Source of the DNA: Burkholderiaceae bacterium
Lineage (GTDB): Bacteria > Pseudomonadota > Gammaproteobacteria > Burkholderiales > Burkholderiaceae_E
DNA length: 64,000 bases
Reading direction: 5' to 3'
Assembly: GCA_027493945.1 (NCBI GenBank)
Contig: JAOSJU010000001.1
Span: 868,001 to 932,000, forward strand
How positions within the stretch are numbered: the stretch's first letter is position 1; each line of letters starts with the position of its first letter. The notes beneath the pieces were generated by a model. It had not been told where the DNA came from. It did not search any database and saw only the letters and a list, made by a program, of their open reading frames with translations. The position numbers and the translations under genes are program-made. This document shows positions 1 through 9,205 of this stretch, one piece after another.

Positions 1-495
1 CGCGAGAATTTCGCGCTCGCGCACCGTCAGCTGGTCGAGCGAGCTGCCCGGCGCGGCCCGCTGTGGCCCCTCTTCGAGCAGGCCGGCCAGCTTGGCCGCC
101 ATGGCCGGTGCCACCACCAGCTCGCCGCGCGCCGCTCGCGTGATCGCGTCGATCACGTCCTGCGGATCCATGTCCTTGAGCAGATAACCCCGCGCGCCCA
201 TGCGCAGCGCCGCGGAGAGGTCTTCGCGCGAGTCGCTCATCGTGAGGATCACCACCGGCACCCGTGATCCGGCGTCGCGCAGGCCGCGCAGCAGCCTCAG
301 CCCGTCGAGCTGCGGCATCCGCAGGTCGATCACCGCGAGGTCGGGCGCATGCGCCTGGATCATTTCGATCCCTTCCTCGGGGTTGCCGGTGGTGGCGACC
401 ACTTTCATGCCGGCGCGCAGTTCGAGCAGCTCGCCCAGCCCGCGCCGGCACAGCCCGTGATCGTCGACCAGCGCAACGCGCAACGGCTCAGCCAT
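1..495 (-). CDS. NarL/FixJ-type response regulator (C-terminus outside window)
   Basis: This is a two-component response regulator, cut by the window edge. It starts at the ATG at 495 with MAEPLRVALVDDHGLCRRGL. The receiver domain shows the acidic pair VDD, the likely phospho-accepting Asp in VIDLRMPQLDG, the T/S of ILTMSD and the conserved Lys of GYLLKD. The last visible residues (LDQLTVREREILA) are the beginning of a LuxR/NarL helix-turn-helix. Its start overlaps the end of the upstream histidine kinase by 8 bases, so the two are co-translated partners. It is divergent from soeABC, which makes soeABC a plausible target, but this is inference. Confidence 0.93.
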   Translation of the reverse strand, partial: MAEPLRVALVDDHGLCRRGLGELLELRAGMKVVATTGNPEEGIEMIQAHAPDLAVIDLRMPQLDGLRLLRGLRDAGSRVPVVILTMSDSREDLSAALRMGARGYLLKDMDPQDVIDAITRAARGELVVAPAMAAKLAGLLEEGPQRAAPGSSLDQLTVREREILA

Positions 496-1762
496 GACGC
501 GCCTCGCTCGCGGACGGATCGCCCGCCGGAACGCGCACCACGACGCGTGCCCCGCCGGCCGGCGGGTTGTCGAATGCGACACGCGCGCCGATCGCCTGCG
601 CGCGCTCGCGCATGATCTCCAGCCCGAAACTGGTGCGCGCCGCACGCCTGGACGCGGGCGCCGGCCGCGCGAAACCGCGGCCGTCGTCGTGCACGCTGAA
701 CACCACGTCGGCGCCTTCGCGCTCGACCTGCAGCAAGGCGCGGCGCGCTCCGGAGTGCCGGCGCACGTTGGCCAGCGCCTCCTGCAGGATATGGAACGTC
801 TGCACCTCGACCTCGGCCGGCAGCCGAAGCTGGGGAATGCGGCAATCGAACTCCAGCGCCACGCCGGTGCGCTCGTAGAAGGTATCGGCCATCTGTTCGA
901 GCGCGCGGTGCAGTCCCTGCGCGTCCATGCCGGCCCGGAAATGGGTGATCAGCTCGCGCATGCGCCGGTTGGCGCTGCCGAGCTCGTCGTTGACGTCCTG
1001 GCAGTACTTCTGCGCGCGCGGCGTGTCCTGCTGCGCGATCGCATCCTGCAGCAGCGGCATGCGCATCCGCACGAAGGTGAGCGACTGCGCGAGGGAGTCG
1101 TGCAGTTCGCCGGCGATCGTCTGCCGTTCGTGAACCAGGCTCGACTGCAGGTTCTCGCGCTCGAGCCGGGCGTTCTCCAGGGCCAGGCCGAACAGCTGGC
1201 CGACCGGGCGCAGCAGGTGGATCACCTCGCCGCGCAGGCTGTGCACGCCGTCGAAGAACAGCGTGAACACGCCCACCGAGCGTCCCTTGAACTCGAGGGG
1301 CACGGCGACGGTTCCGGTACAGACCTGCTCGAAGAAGCTGTCGACCGCGAGCGTGCCGCACGGCGATGCGCTGTCGGCCACCCGGACGCCGTCGCCGTTC
1401 AGCGCGTCGCCGCATACGCCGCAGGGGCCGATCAGCGCCTCGCGCGCAAGCACGTCCTCGGGCAGGCCCCAGGCCGCGATCAGTCGCAGCTTGTCCCCCT
1501 CGGGAGTGAGCGCGCGGACCGCCCCGGCCCGCGCACCCGCCAGCCTGACGACGGTGACGAGGAACGCGTCGAGCATCGACTGCGGCGTGCCGCCGACCCC
1601 GGAGGCGACGGGCGCCGCCGTGCCGCGCGCATCCGGACGCTGCGTCCGGGCATCGGCGATCGGCACCACCCGCACCGCCTTGCCTGCGCCCGGCGCCGGG
1701 CCGGCCAGCGTCGCCGCGTCCGCCGAGCTGCCCGGAGAAATTCCGGAACCCGAAACCTGCAT
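488..1762 (-). CDS. Soluble GAF-domain sensor histidine kinase, NarX/NreB-like
   Basis: A 424-residue cytoplasmic sensor kinase with no membrane segment. The start at 1762 is chosen because AGGAGGT lies just upstream of it; the frame is open to 1879 but has no such site there. Order: low-complexity N-terminus, GAF domain (about residues 60-195), HisKA_3 dimerisation/phospho-acceptor box with ERQTIAGELHDSLAQS (about 215), and a HATPase domain with LANVRRHS and DDGRGF. The GAF domain holds four cysteines (GPCGVCGD, ASPCGT, QVCTG) that could bind a metal, cluster or haem or act as a thiol switch. It pairs with the response regulator at 1-495 and is divergent from soeABC. Confidence 0.92.
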   Translation of the reverse strand: MQVSGSGISPGSSADAATLAGPAPGAGKAVRVVPIADARTQRPDARGTAAPVASGVGGTPQSMLDAFLVTVVRLAGARAGAVRALTPEGDKLRLIAAWGLPEDVLAREALIGPCGVCGDALNGDGVRVADSASPCGTLAVDSFFEQVCTGTVAVPLEFKGRSVGVFTLFFDGVHSLRGEVIHLLRPVGQLFGLALENARLERENLQSSLVHERQTIAGELHDSLAQSLTFVRMRMPLLQDAIAQQDTPRAQKYCQDVNDELGSANRRMRELITHFRAGMDAQGLHRALEQMADTFYERTGVALEFDCRIPQLRLPAEVEVQTFHILQEALANVRRHSGARRALLQVEREGADVVFSVHDDGRGFARPAPASRRAARTSFGLEIMRERAQAIGARVAFDNPPAGGARVVVRVPAGDPSASEARHG

Positions 1763-1896
1763 TTCACCTCCTGCGGCTCCCCTGCGGGGAGCCTCCCGAA
1801 CCGATATTACACGCCGATCCCCCAAACGGATAATGGAACGACTCCCCGGAATGCTTATGGATGCCCCTGTCGCGATCACCTAGTATCGCTTCGGAG

Positions 1897-4810
1897 ATGC
1901 CACCCCAGCCGATCCACGACCCTGCGCGGGCGCCGCTGCCCGACGCCAGCACCGAGGTCCGCAACACCACCTGCTACATGTGCGCCTGCCGCTGTGGCAT
2001 ACGGGTGCACTTGCGCAATGGCGAAGTCCGCTACATCGAGGGCAACCCCGACCACCCGCTGAACCGGGGGGTGATCTGCGCCAAGGGCTCCTCGGGCATC
2101 ATGAAGCAGTACTCGCCGGCGCGGCTCACCCGGCCGCTGCGGCGCAAGGCCGGCGCTGCGCGCGGCGCCGGCCAGTTCGAGGAGATCGGCTGGGACGAAG
2201 CCTTCGCGCTGCTCGAAGAGCGGCTCGCGAAGATCCGCGCCACCGACCCGAAGAAGTTCGCGCTGTTCACCGGGCGCGACCAGATGCAGGCGCTCACCGG
2301 GCTGTTCGCGCGCCAGTACGGCACGCCCAACTACGCGGCGCACGGCGGCTTCTGCTCGGTGAACATGGCCGCGGGGATGATCTACACGATCGGCGGCTCC
2401 TTCTGGGAGTTCGGCGGCCCCGACCTCGATCGCGCGCGGCTGTTCGTGATGATCGGCACCGCCGAAGACCATCATTCCAACCCGCTGAAGATCGCGGTCT
2501 CGAAATTCAAGCGCAACGGGGGTCGCTTCATCTCGATCAATCCGGTGCGCACCGGCTATTCGGCGATCGCCGACGAGTGGGTGCCGATCCGCCCGGGCAC
2601 CGACGGCGCGCTGATGCTCGCGCTGATTCACGAGATCATCGCGCTGGGGCTGTACGACCGCGAATTCCTGGTGCGCAATACCAACGCCGGGCAGCTGGTG
2701 AACGTCGACGAGTCCCACGACGAGGCGGGGCTGTTCGTGCGCACCGACGTGCCCGCCGAAGAGGGTTGCTACGACCCGCAGAACAAGCTCTGGTGGGACC
2801 GCGTCACCAACGGCCCGGTGGTCACGCACGCCGAGGGCGCCGACCCGTACCTGCACGGCGAATTCCACCTGCGCGACGGCACCGCGGTGAAGCCCGCGTT
2901 CCAGTTGCTGCGCGACCGCGTCGAGCACTACACCCCCGAGTGGGCATCGGGGATCACCGGCATCCCGGCGCAGACCATCCGCCGCCTCGCGCACGAGATG
3001 GGCATCACCGCCCGCGACCACCGGATCGAGCTGCCGATCGCCTGGACCGACGCCTGGGGCAAGGAACACGACACGGTCACCGGCAACCCGGTCGCGTTCC
3101 ACGCGATGCGCGGGCTGGCCGCGCACTCCAACGGCTTTCATACGATCCGCGCGCTCGCGATCCTGATGTCGCTGCTGGGCACGATCGACCGGCCCGGCGG
3201 CTTCCGGCACAAGGCGCCGTTCCCGCGTCCGATCCCGCCGTGCGCGAAGACGCCGAACACGCCGCTGGCGGTCAAGCCCGGCCATCCGCTCGACGGCCTC
3301 GCCCTCGGCTGGCCCGCCGAGCCCGACGACCTGTTCGTCGACGACGCGGGCCGGCCGGTGCGCATCGACAAGGCGTTCTCGTGGGAGTACCCGCTGTCGG
3401 TGCACGGGCTGATGCACAACGTGATCACCAACGCGTGGCGGGGAGACCCCTACCCGATCGACACGCTGATGATCTTCATGGCGAACATGGCGTGGAACTC
3501 GACGATGAACACGTCGCAGGTCCGCGCCATGCTCGAAGACCGCGGCGAAGACGGCGAGTACAAGATCCCGTTCATCGTCGTCGCCGACGCGTTCCAGTCG
3601 GAGATGACCGCGTTCGCCGACCTGGTCCTGCCCGACACCACCTACCTCGAGCGCCACGACGTGATGTCGATGCTCGACCGGCCGATCTCCGAGTTCGACG
3701 GCCCGGTCGATTCGGTGCGCGTGCCGGTGGTGCCGCCCACCGGCCAGTGCAAGCCGTTCCAGGAGGTGCTGATCGAGCTGGGCAGCCGCCTGAGGCTGCC
3801 CGCCTTCGTGCGCCGTGACGGCAGCCGCAAGTACCGCGACTATCCCGACTTCATCGTCAACTACGAGACCGAGCCGGGCTCGGGCATCGGCTTCCTGGCC
3901 GGCTGGCGCGGCAAGGGCGGCGAGAAGTTCATGCGCGGCGAGCCGAACCCGCGCCAGTGGGAGATGTACGCGCAGAACAACTGCGTCTACCACTACAAGC
4001 TGCCGCCCTCGTACCAGTACATGCGCAACTGGAACAAGGGCTACCTCGAGTGGTCGCTGCGCAACCGCATCACGCGCTACGCCGAGCCGATCCTGATCCA
4101 CCTGTACTCGGAAGTGCTCCAGAAGTTCCGGCTGGCCGCGCGCGGCAAGGGCCCCTCGCGCAAGCCACCCGAGCACCTGCGCAAGCGCGTCGACGAATTC
4201 TTCGATCCGCTGCCGTTCTACTTCGAGCCGCTTCGAGGCGCAGCGCACCGACCGGGTGCGCTATCCGTTGAGCGCGGTCACCCAGCGGCCGATGGCGATG
4301 TACCACTCCTGGGATTCCCAGAACGCCTGGCTGCGGCAGATCCACAGCCACAACCAGCTCTACCTGAACCCGCGACTCGCGCGGGCGCACGGCATCGAGG
4401 ACGGCGGCTGGATGTGGGTCGAGTCGCAATGGGGTCGCGTGCGTTGCCAGGCCAGCTACTCGGAGGCGGTCGAACCGGGCACCGTCTGGACCTGGAACGC
4501 GATCGGCAAGGCCCCGGGGACCTGGGGCCTCGCGCCCGACGCCAACGAGTCGCGTCGCGGCTTCCTGCTCAACCACCTGATCACCGAAGAACTGCCGGGC
4601 GTCGGCGACGAAGGCAGCGTCTCGAATTCCGATCCGGTCACCGGCCAGGCCGGCTGGTACGACGTGCGGGTGCGCATCTACCGGGCCGACGACGACGAAC
4701 CGGCGCAGAGCTGGCCGCAGTTCGAGCCGGTGCCGGCGGCGCCCGGCACGAAGGCCGCGTACCGGCCGCGGATGCTGGCCTGGTTCGCCGGCGGCGGGAG
4801 GCGGCCATGA
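1897..4810 (+). CDS. soeA: Sulfite dehydrogenase (quinone) catalytic molybdopterin subunit SoeA, frame break near 4232
   Basis: Catalytic subunit of the cytoplasmic membrane-bound SoeABC complex, which oxidises sulfite to sulfate and passes electrons to quinone. About 970 residues. The N-terminus has a 4Fe-4S motif CYMCACRC followed by ICAKG, then the molybdopterin oxidoreductase core, and a C-terminal dinucleotide-binding domain (RPMAMYHSWDSQNAWL, 4293-4340). There is no Tat signal, which fits the cytoplasmic Soe type rather than periplasmic relatives. The frame changes by +1 at about 4232 (FYFEP then FEAQRTDRVR), without loss of conserved sequence. Its stop overlaps the soeB start (ATGA, 4807). 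The ATG at 1861 is an alternative start. Other related enzymes (polysulfide or tetrathionate reductase) are less likely given the aprBA/sat context. Confidence 0.88.
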
Positions 4811-5538
4811 CCCAGCTCGCGCTGGTCATCGACCTGAACGTCTGCGTCGGCTGCCACGCCTGCGTGACGAGCTGCAAGCAGTGGAACACCTCGGGTGCGG
4901 CCGGCCCGCTGGCCGACGTCAACCCCTACGACGCCGACCCCGGCGGCGCGTTCTTCAACCGGGTGCAGACCTTCGAGGTCGGCGAGTTCCCCGACACGCA
5001 GACGGTGCACTTCCCGAAGTCGTGCCTGCATTGCGAAGATCCGCCCTGCGTGCCGGTGTGCCCCACCGGCGCCAGCTACAAGCGGCCCGAAGACGGCATC
5101 GTGCTGGTCGACTACGACAAGTGCATCGGCTGCAAGTACTGCTCATGGGCCTGCCCCTACGGGGTGCGCGAGATCGACCCCGAGCGCAAGGTCATGACCA
5201 AGTGCACGCTGTGCGTCGACCGGATCTACGACGCCACGAAGCCCGAATCCGAGCGCAAGCCGGCCTGCGTGCTGGCCTGCCCGACCAGCGCGCGGCTGTT
5301 CGGCGACATCCACGATCCCGAATCGGCGGTCTCGACAGCGATCCGCGACAACGCAGGCTACGCGCTGATGCCCGAATGGGGCACGCATCCGTCGAACCAC
5401 TACCTGCCGCGCCGGCGCACCGCGATGCGCGTGCACGCCGACGAGCTCGAGCGCGCCGACAATCCGCTGAAGGTCGACGGCCTGTTGCCCAAGCCGCCGA
5501 AGACCGATCCGTCGCTCGACGACGTCACCTCCTGGTAA
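4807..5538 (+). CDS. soeB: Sulfite dehydrogenase iron-sulfur subunit SoeB
   Basis: Electron-transfer subunit of 243 residues, joining SoeA to the membrane anchor. Four ferredoxin-type cysteine clusters are visible: CVGCHACVTSC near residue 13, CLHCEDPPCVPVC near 75, CIGCKYCSWAC near 105, and CTLC plus CVLAC further on. This is the normal DmsB/PsrB/SoeB layout with four 4Fe-4S clusters. It has no signal peptide. The ATG overlaps the soeA stop by four bases (ATGA), so translation is coupled. It is followed after 11 bases by soeC. Confidence 0.93.
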   Translation: MTQLALVIDLNVCVGCHACVTSCKQWNTSGAAGPLADVNPYDADPGGAFFNRVQTFEVGEFPDTQTVHFPKSCLHCEDPPCVPVCPTGASYKRPEDGIVLVDYDKCIGCKYCSWACPYGVREIDPERKVMTKCTLCVDRIYDATKPESERKPACVLACPTSARLFGDIHDPESAVSTAIRDNAGYALMPEWGTHPSNHYLPRRRTAMRVHADELERADNPLKVDGLLPKPPKTDPSLDDVTSW

Positions 5539-5549
5539 CGGCAAGCCCG

Positions 5550-6538
5550 ATGCGCCCCGAAGCCTCGGTGATCCTGCTGACGACGCTCATCGGCGCCGGC
5601 CGGGGCTGTTCCTCGCGATCTTCACCGCGCACGGGCTGGCCCTGTTCGACCTGGTCCCGGCCGCCGACAGCCTCGCCTTCGACGTCGCCGGCAGCGCGAT
5701 CGCGCTGGTGCTCACCGGCGCGGGCCTGCTCGCCTCGTTCTTCCATCTCGGGCGCCCCGAACGCGCCTGGCGCGCGATCGCGCAATGGCGCACCTCCTGG
5801 CTGTCGCGCGAAGTGATCGTGCTGCCGGCGTTCATGTTCGCCGTCTTCGTCTACGCGCTCGTGCACTTCGCCGGGGTGCGGCCGGTACTCGCCCGGCTGC
5901 CCGGTGGCGGCGCGATCGACCTGGCCACGCTGGTCGGGCTGGCGGCGACGCTGGTGGCATTCGCGCTGTTCGTCTGCACCGGCATGATCTATGCGTGCCT
6001 GCCGTTCCTGCGCGAGTGGCACAGCCCGCTCACGCCGCTCAATTTCCTGCTGCTCGGCTGCGCGTCGGGCTTCACGCTGGCGGCCGCATTCTCCGTCGCA
6101 GCGGCGCCCGAGCTCACCCGGCTGTTCACCGGCTACGCGCTGGCGTTCACGCTGCTGGGGATGGCCAGCCGCGGCGCGGCGCTCGTTCGCAACCGCCGGC
6201 TGAAGCCGAAATCCACGCTGCAGACGGCCATCGGGATCAAGCATCCGCGCATCGTGCAGAAGTCGATGGGCTTCCAGTCGGGCTCGTTCAACACCCACGA
6301 GTTCTTCCACGGGCGCCCGGCGGGCACGCTGCGCTGGGTGAAGTGGGCGTTCCTGGCGGCGGCGTTCGCGGTGCCGGCGGCGCTGCAGGCGCTCGCCCTG
6401 GCCGGTCCGGGCGGTTCGGCCGGACCGCTGCTGGCGCTGGCATTCACGATCCAGTTCGCCGGCCTGTTGGCCGAGCGCTGGTTCTTCTTCGCCGAGGCGA
6501 ACCACCCGCAGAACCTGTATTACCGGGCGGTCGCATGA
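5550..6538 (+). CDS. soeC: Sulfite dehydrogenase membrane anchor SoeC (DmsC/NrfD type), frame break near 5604
   Basis: Polytopic anchor of about 329 residues that binds quinone for SoeAB. It starts MRPEASVILLTTLIGAG and continues, after a one-base loss in a G run at 5601-5605, as LFLAIFTAHGLALFDL. Several hydrophobic spans follow, with the DmsC-like stretch SFFHLGRPERAWRA and a C-terminal FTIQFAGLLAERWFFFAEA. The frame break falls about 18 codons in; everything downstream is intact, so a sequencing error is likelier than a dead gene. It is the last gene of soeABC; sat follows after 81 bases. Confidence 0.86.
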
Positions 6539-6619
6539 AGCTGCGATACGTCAAGGAATCGGGGCGCTCGATCGGGTATGTTCGCGAACGGCGGCTAGAT
6601 ACAGGGAGGGGTACGAATC

Positions 6620-7834
6620 ATGGCGCTCGTTGATCCCCACGGGGGCGGAAAGCTGTTGCCGCTGCTGCTCGAAGGAGACGCACTGGCGGCCGAGCGGGCC
6701 CGCGCGCAGGCGCTGCCGAAGCTGCAGGTCAGTTCCCGCGAGAAGGGCGACCTGATCATGATGGGCATCGGCGGGTTCACGCCGCTGCAGGGGTTCATGA
6801 CGCACGCCGACTGGCAGGGCGTCTGCGACGGCATGCGCATGGCCAACGGGCTGTTCTGGCCGATCCCGATCACGCTGTCGACCAGCGCCGCGCAGGCCGA
6901 CTCGATCGCGGTCGGCGCCGAGCTGGCGCTCGTCGACCCCGACGACGGCTCCGCGCTCGCGACGATGAAGGTCACCGAGAAATACGCGATCGACAAGGCG
7001 CACGAGTGCGCCACCGTCTTTCGCACCACCGACCCCGAGCATCCCGGCGTGAAGATGGTGATGGCCCAGGGCGACGTGAACCTGGCCGGACCGGTGAAAG
7101 TGCTGTCCACCGGCGACTTCCGCGAGAAATACGGCGACCTGTTCATGACGCCCGCGCAGACGCGCGCGCTGTTCGAGTCGCTCGGCTGGTCGAAGGTCGC
7201 CGCGTTCCAGACGCGCAACCCGATGCACCGTTCGCACGAGTACCTCGCCAAGGTCGCGATCGAAGTGAGCGACGGCGTGCTGGTGCACTCGCTGCTCGGT
7301 GCGCTCAAGCCCGGCGACATCCCGGCAGAAGTGCGCACGCGAGCGATCTCGGTGCTGGTCGACGGATACTTCCAGAAGAAGACCATCGTCCAGGCCGGCT
7401 ATCCGCTGGACATGCGTTACGCGGGCCCGCGCGAGGCGCTGCTGCACGCGCTGTTCCGGCAGAACTACGGCTGTTCGCACCAGATCGTCGGGCGCGACCA
7501 CGCGGGCGTGGGCAGCTACTACGGGCCGTTCGACGCGCACCACATCTTCGACGAGATCCCGAAGGGCTCGCTGCAGACGCAGCCGTTGAAGATCGACTGG
7601 ACCTTCTGGTGCTACAAGTGCGGCGGCATGGCCTCCGCGCGCACCTGCCCGCATGACGACGCCGACCGGCTGCTCGTCTCGGGCACCAAGCTTCGCAAGT
7701 GGCTCTCCGAGGGCGCCGAGGTGCCGGCCGAGTTCAGCCGGCCCGAGGTGCTGGTCCTGCTCAGGGAGTACTACGAAGGTCTCGCCGCGCACGAGCGCGT
7801 CGAGGTAAAGATGACCGGACATTCGGCGCGCTGA
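6620..7834 (+). CDS. sat: Sulfate adenylyltransferase (ATP sulfurylase), homo-oligomeric type
   Basis: A 404-residue Sat. In sulfur oxidisers it runs backwards, converting APS plus pyrophosphate to ATP and sulfate after AprBA. Hallmarks: [13 protein letters not shown] (the QxRNPxHxxH nucleotide motif, near residue 197), GRDHAGVG (near 290) and a zinc-like site [15 protein letters not shown] (near 331). There is no C-terminal APS kinase domain. The ATG at 6620 has a good ribosome site (GGGAGGGG). It heads the sat-aprM-aprB-aprA run, directly behind soeABC, so both sulfite-oxidising routes are contiguous. Confidence 0.96.
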   Translation: MALVDPHGGGKLLPLLLEGDALAAERARAQALPKLQVSSREKGDLIMMGIGGFTPLQGFMTHADWQGVCDGMRMANGLFWPIPITLSTSAAQADSIAVGAELALVDPDDGSALATMKVTEKYAIDKAHECATVFRTTDPEHPGVKMVMAQGDVNLAGPVKVLSTGDFREKYGDLFMTPAQTRALFESLGWSKVAAFQTRNPMHRSHEYLAKVAIEVSDGVLVHSLLGALKPGDIPAEVRTRAISVLVDGYFQKKTIVQAGYPLDMRYAGPREALLHALFRQNYGCSHQIVGRDHAGVGSYYGPFDAHHIFDEIPKGSLQTQPLKIDWTFWCYKCGGMASARTCPHDDADRLLVSGTKLRKWLSEGAEVPAEFSRPEVLVLLREYYEGLAAHERVEVKMTGHSAR

Positions 7835-7885
7835 GGCTGCCGGGTCGCAACTACACCCACGATCCATCGCGGAGGAGATCACACG

Positions 7886-8698
7886 ATGCTTGCCACCAAT
7901 CCGTTTGCCGGTCTGTCGGCGTCGCTTTCGCCTGCAGTCATGCAGGCGTACGTCATTGTCATGTTCATACTGGTCGTGGCGGGAACGCTGTTCGACGTCG
8001 TGCACAAGGGAAGCGCCGCTTACTTCTTCGAGAACCTTCGCAGGTCGAAGTCGAAGGCGGCACGCCGGGTCGGCGGTGGCCAGGCCGCTTCGATCGCCGT
8101 GCAGACGGCGCTGGTCGACGTGCTGGCCTCGGGCGAGTTCTGCAATCCGCGCCGGCGCGTTGCGCACCTGCTCGGCATGTACGGCTTCGTGTTCTACGTG
8201 CTCGCCACCGCGGTGCTGGTTTTCGATTTGTCGGCGGGCCCGTTCTGGGCGCAGCTCTGGTGGATCGGCGCCCTGATGATCTGCGTCGGCGGCTACTGGT
8301 TCTGGTTCTTCATCCGCGTCGACGTCGCCGCCGAGGGCCACTCGCCTTTCAGAATCGTCAAGGCCGACCTGTTCATCCTGTCGCTGCTGGCCAGCGCGAC
8401 GCTCGCGCTGATCTGGGCGGCGACGGGCGGCGGCGCCGGCGTGCTGTTCTGGCTGTACATTCTCGCCACGACAGTGCTGTTCGCCGGCATTCCCTGGTCG
8501 AAGTTCGCGCACATGTTCTTCAAGCCCGCGGCCGCGATGGAGAAGCGGTTGTCCAGGGCCGACGGAACCGCCGAGAACCTGCCCACGCAAACCCGCGACG
8601 ACCCCGAACAGCAGAAGCGACACTCGATGCAACTGTTGGTGGACGCTCCGATGGACATGGGGCTCGGCATCAAGCGCGAAGCGCCGCGGCACTACTGA
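7886..8698 (+). CDS. aprM: AprM, membrane anchor of APS reductase
   Basis: A 270-residue membrane protein with about five hydrophobic spans (for example AYVIVMFILVVAGTLFDVV near residue 22, VFYVLATAVLVFDL near 105, WWIGALMICVGGYWFWFF near 127). Its position between sat and aprBA identifies it as AprM, the anchor thought to link APS reductase to quinone in sulfur oxidisers that lack QmoABC. No qmo genes occur here. Ribosome site GGAGGAG precedes the ATG. The C-terminal 60 residues are hydrophilic and probably cytoplasmic. Confidence 0.88.
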   Translation: MLATNPFAGLSASLSPAVMQAYVIVMFILVVAGTLFDVVHKGSAAYFFENLRRSKSKAARRVGGGQAASIAVQTALVDVLASGEFCNPRRRVAHLLGMYGFVFYVLATAVLVFDLSAGPFWAQLWWIGALMICVGGYWFWFFIRVDVAAEGHSPFRIVKADLFILSLLASATLALIWAATGGGAGVLFWLYILATTVLFAGIPWSKFAHMFFKPAAAMEKRLSRADGTAENLPTQTRDDPEQQKRHSMQLLVDAPMDMGLGIKREAPRHY

Positions 8699-8724
8699 AA
8701 ACAGACACGCAAGGAGCTGAACGA

Positions 8725-9204
8725 ATGCCAACCTTCGTCTACATGACGCGATGCGACGGATGCGGACACTGCGTCGACATCTGCCCCTCGGACATCATGC
8801 ACATCGACAAGACCTATCGGCGCGCCTACAACATCGAGCCGAACATGTGCTGGGAGTGCTTTTCCTGCGTCAAGGCCTGCCCCCAGCATGCGATCGACGT
8901 GCGCGGATACGCCGACTTCGCCCCGTTGGGGCACAGCGTGCGAGTCGACTGGGACGAACGGCGAGGCACGATCGCCTGGCGGATCAAGTTCCGCAACGGC
9001 ACGGAGAAGAACTTTCTCTCGCCCATCACCACCAAGCCCTGGGGCGAGGCGATTCCGAAGCTCGCGGAGGTCCCGCCGCCGCGCGAGGAGATGCGCAACA
9101 GCGAGCTCCTCTACAACGAACCGAAATACGTCCGGCTGGACGACGGCGGTCTGCGCACCCTGCAGGATGCAGGCCTCAAATTGAAAAAAGGCGTGTACTA
9201 CTGA
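8725..9204 (+). CDS. aprB: Adenylylsulfate reductase beta subunit
   Basis: A 159-residue ferredoxin-like subunit. Two 4Fe-4S motifs are seen: CDGCGHCVDICPSDI at residue 10 and CWECFSCVKACPQHAI at about 43. The C-terminal tail (from about 100) is the extension that wraps around AprA in known structures. It passes electrons between the FAD of AprA and the membrane partner AprM. AAGGAG lies upstream of the ATG at 8725. It ends one base before the aprA start. Confidence 0.97.
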   Translation: MPTFVYMTRCDGCGHCVDICPSDIMHIDKTYRRAYNIEPNMCWECFSCVKACPQHAIDVRGYADFAPLGHSVRVDWDERRGTIAWRIKFRNGTEKNFLSPITTKPWGEAIPKLAEVPPPREEMRNSELLYNEPKYVRLDDGGLRTLQDAGLKLKKGVYY

Positions 9205-9205
9205 T

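Noticed and set aside
1876..4248. A 790-codon open frame antisense to soeA
   Set aside because: Low-complexity Arg/Val/Ala/His-rich translation with no family features; typical shadow in very GC-rich DNA. The same applies to long antisense frames over sufS-sufB, soeB and the apr genes.
1861..5538. One continuous frame joining SoeA and SoeB
   Set aside because: The middle part (4232-4806) has no protein-like sequence in that frame, while the adjacent frame gives a perfect SoeA C-terminus. It is an artefact of the frame break, not a fusion.
7836..7885. Riboswitch or leader between sat and aprM
   Set aside because: Only 51 bases with a normal ribosome site; too short and without stable stems.
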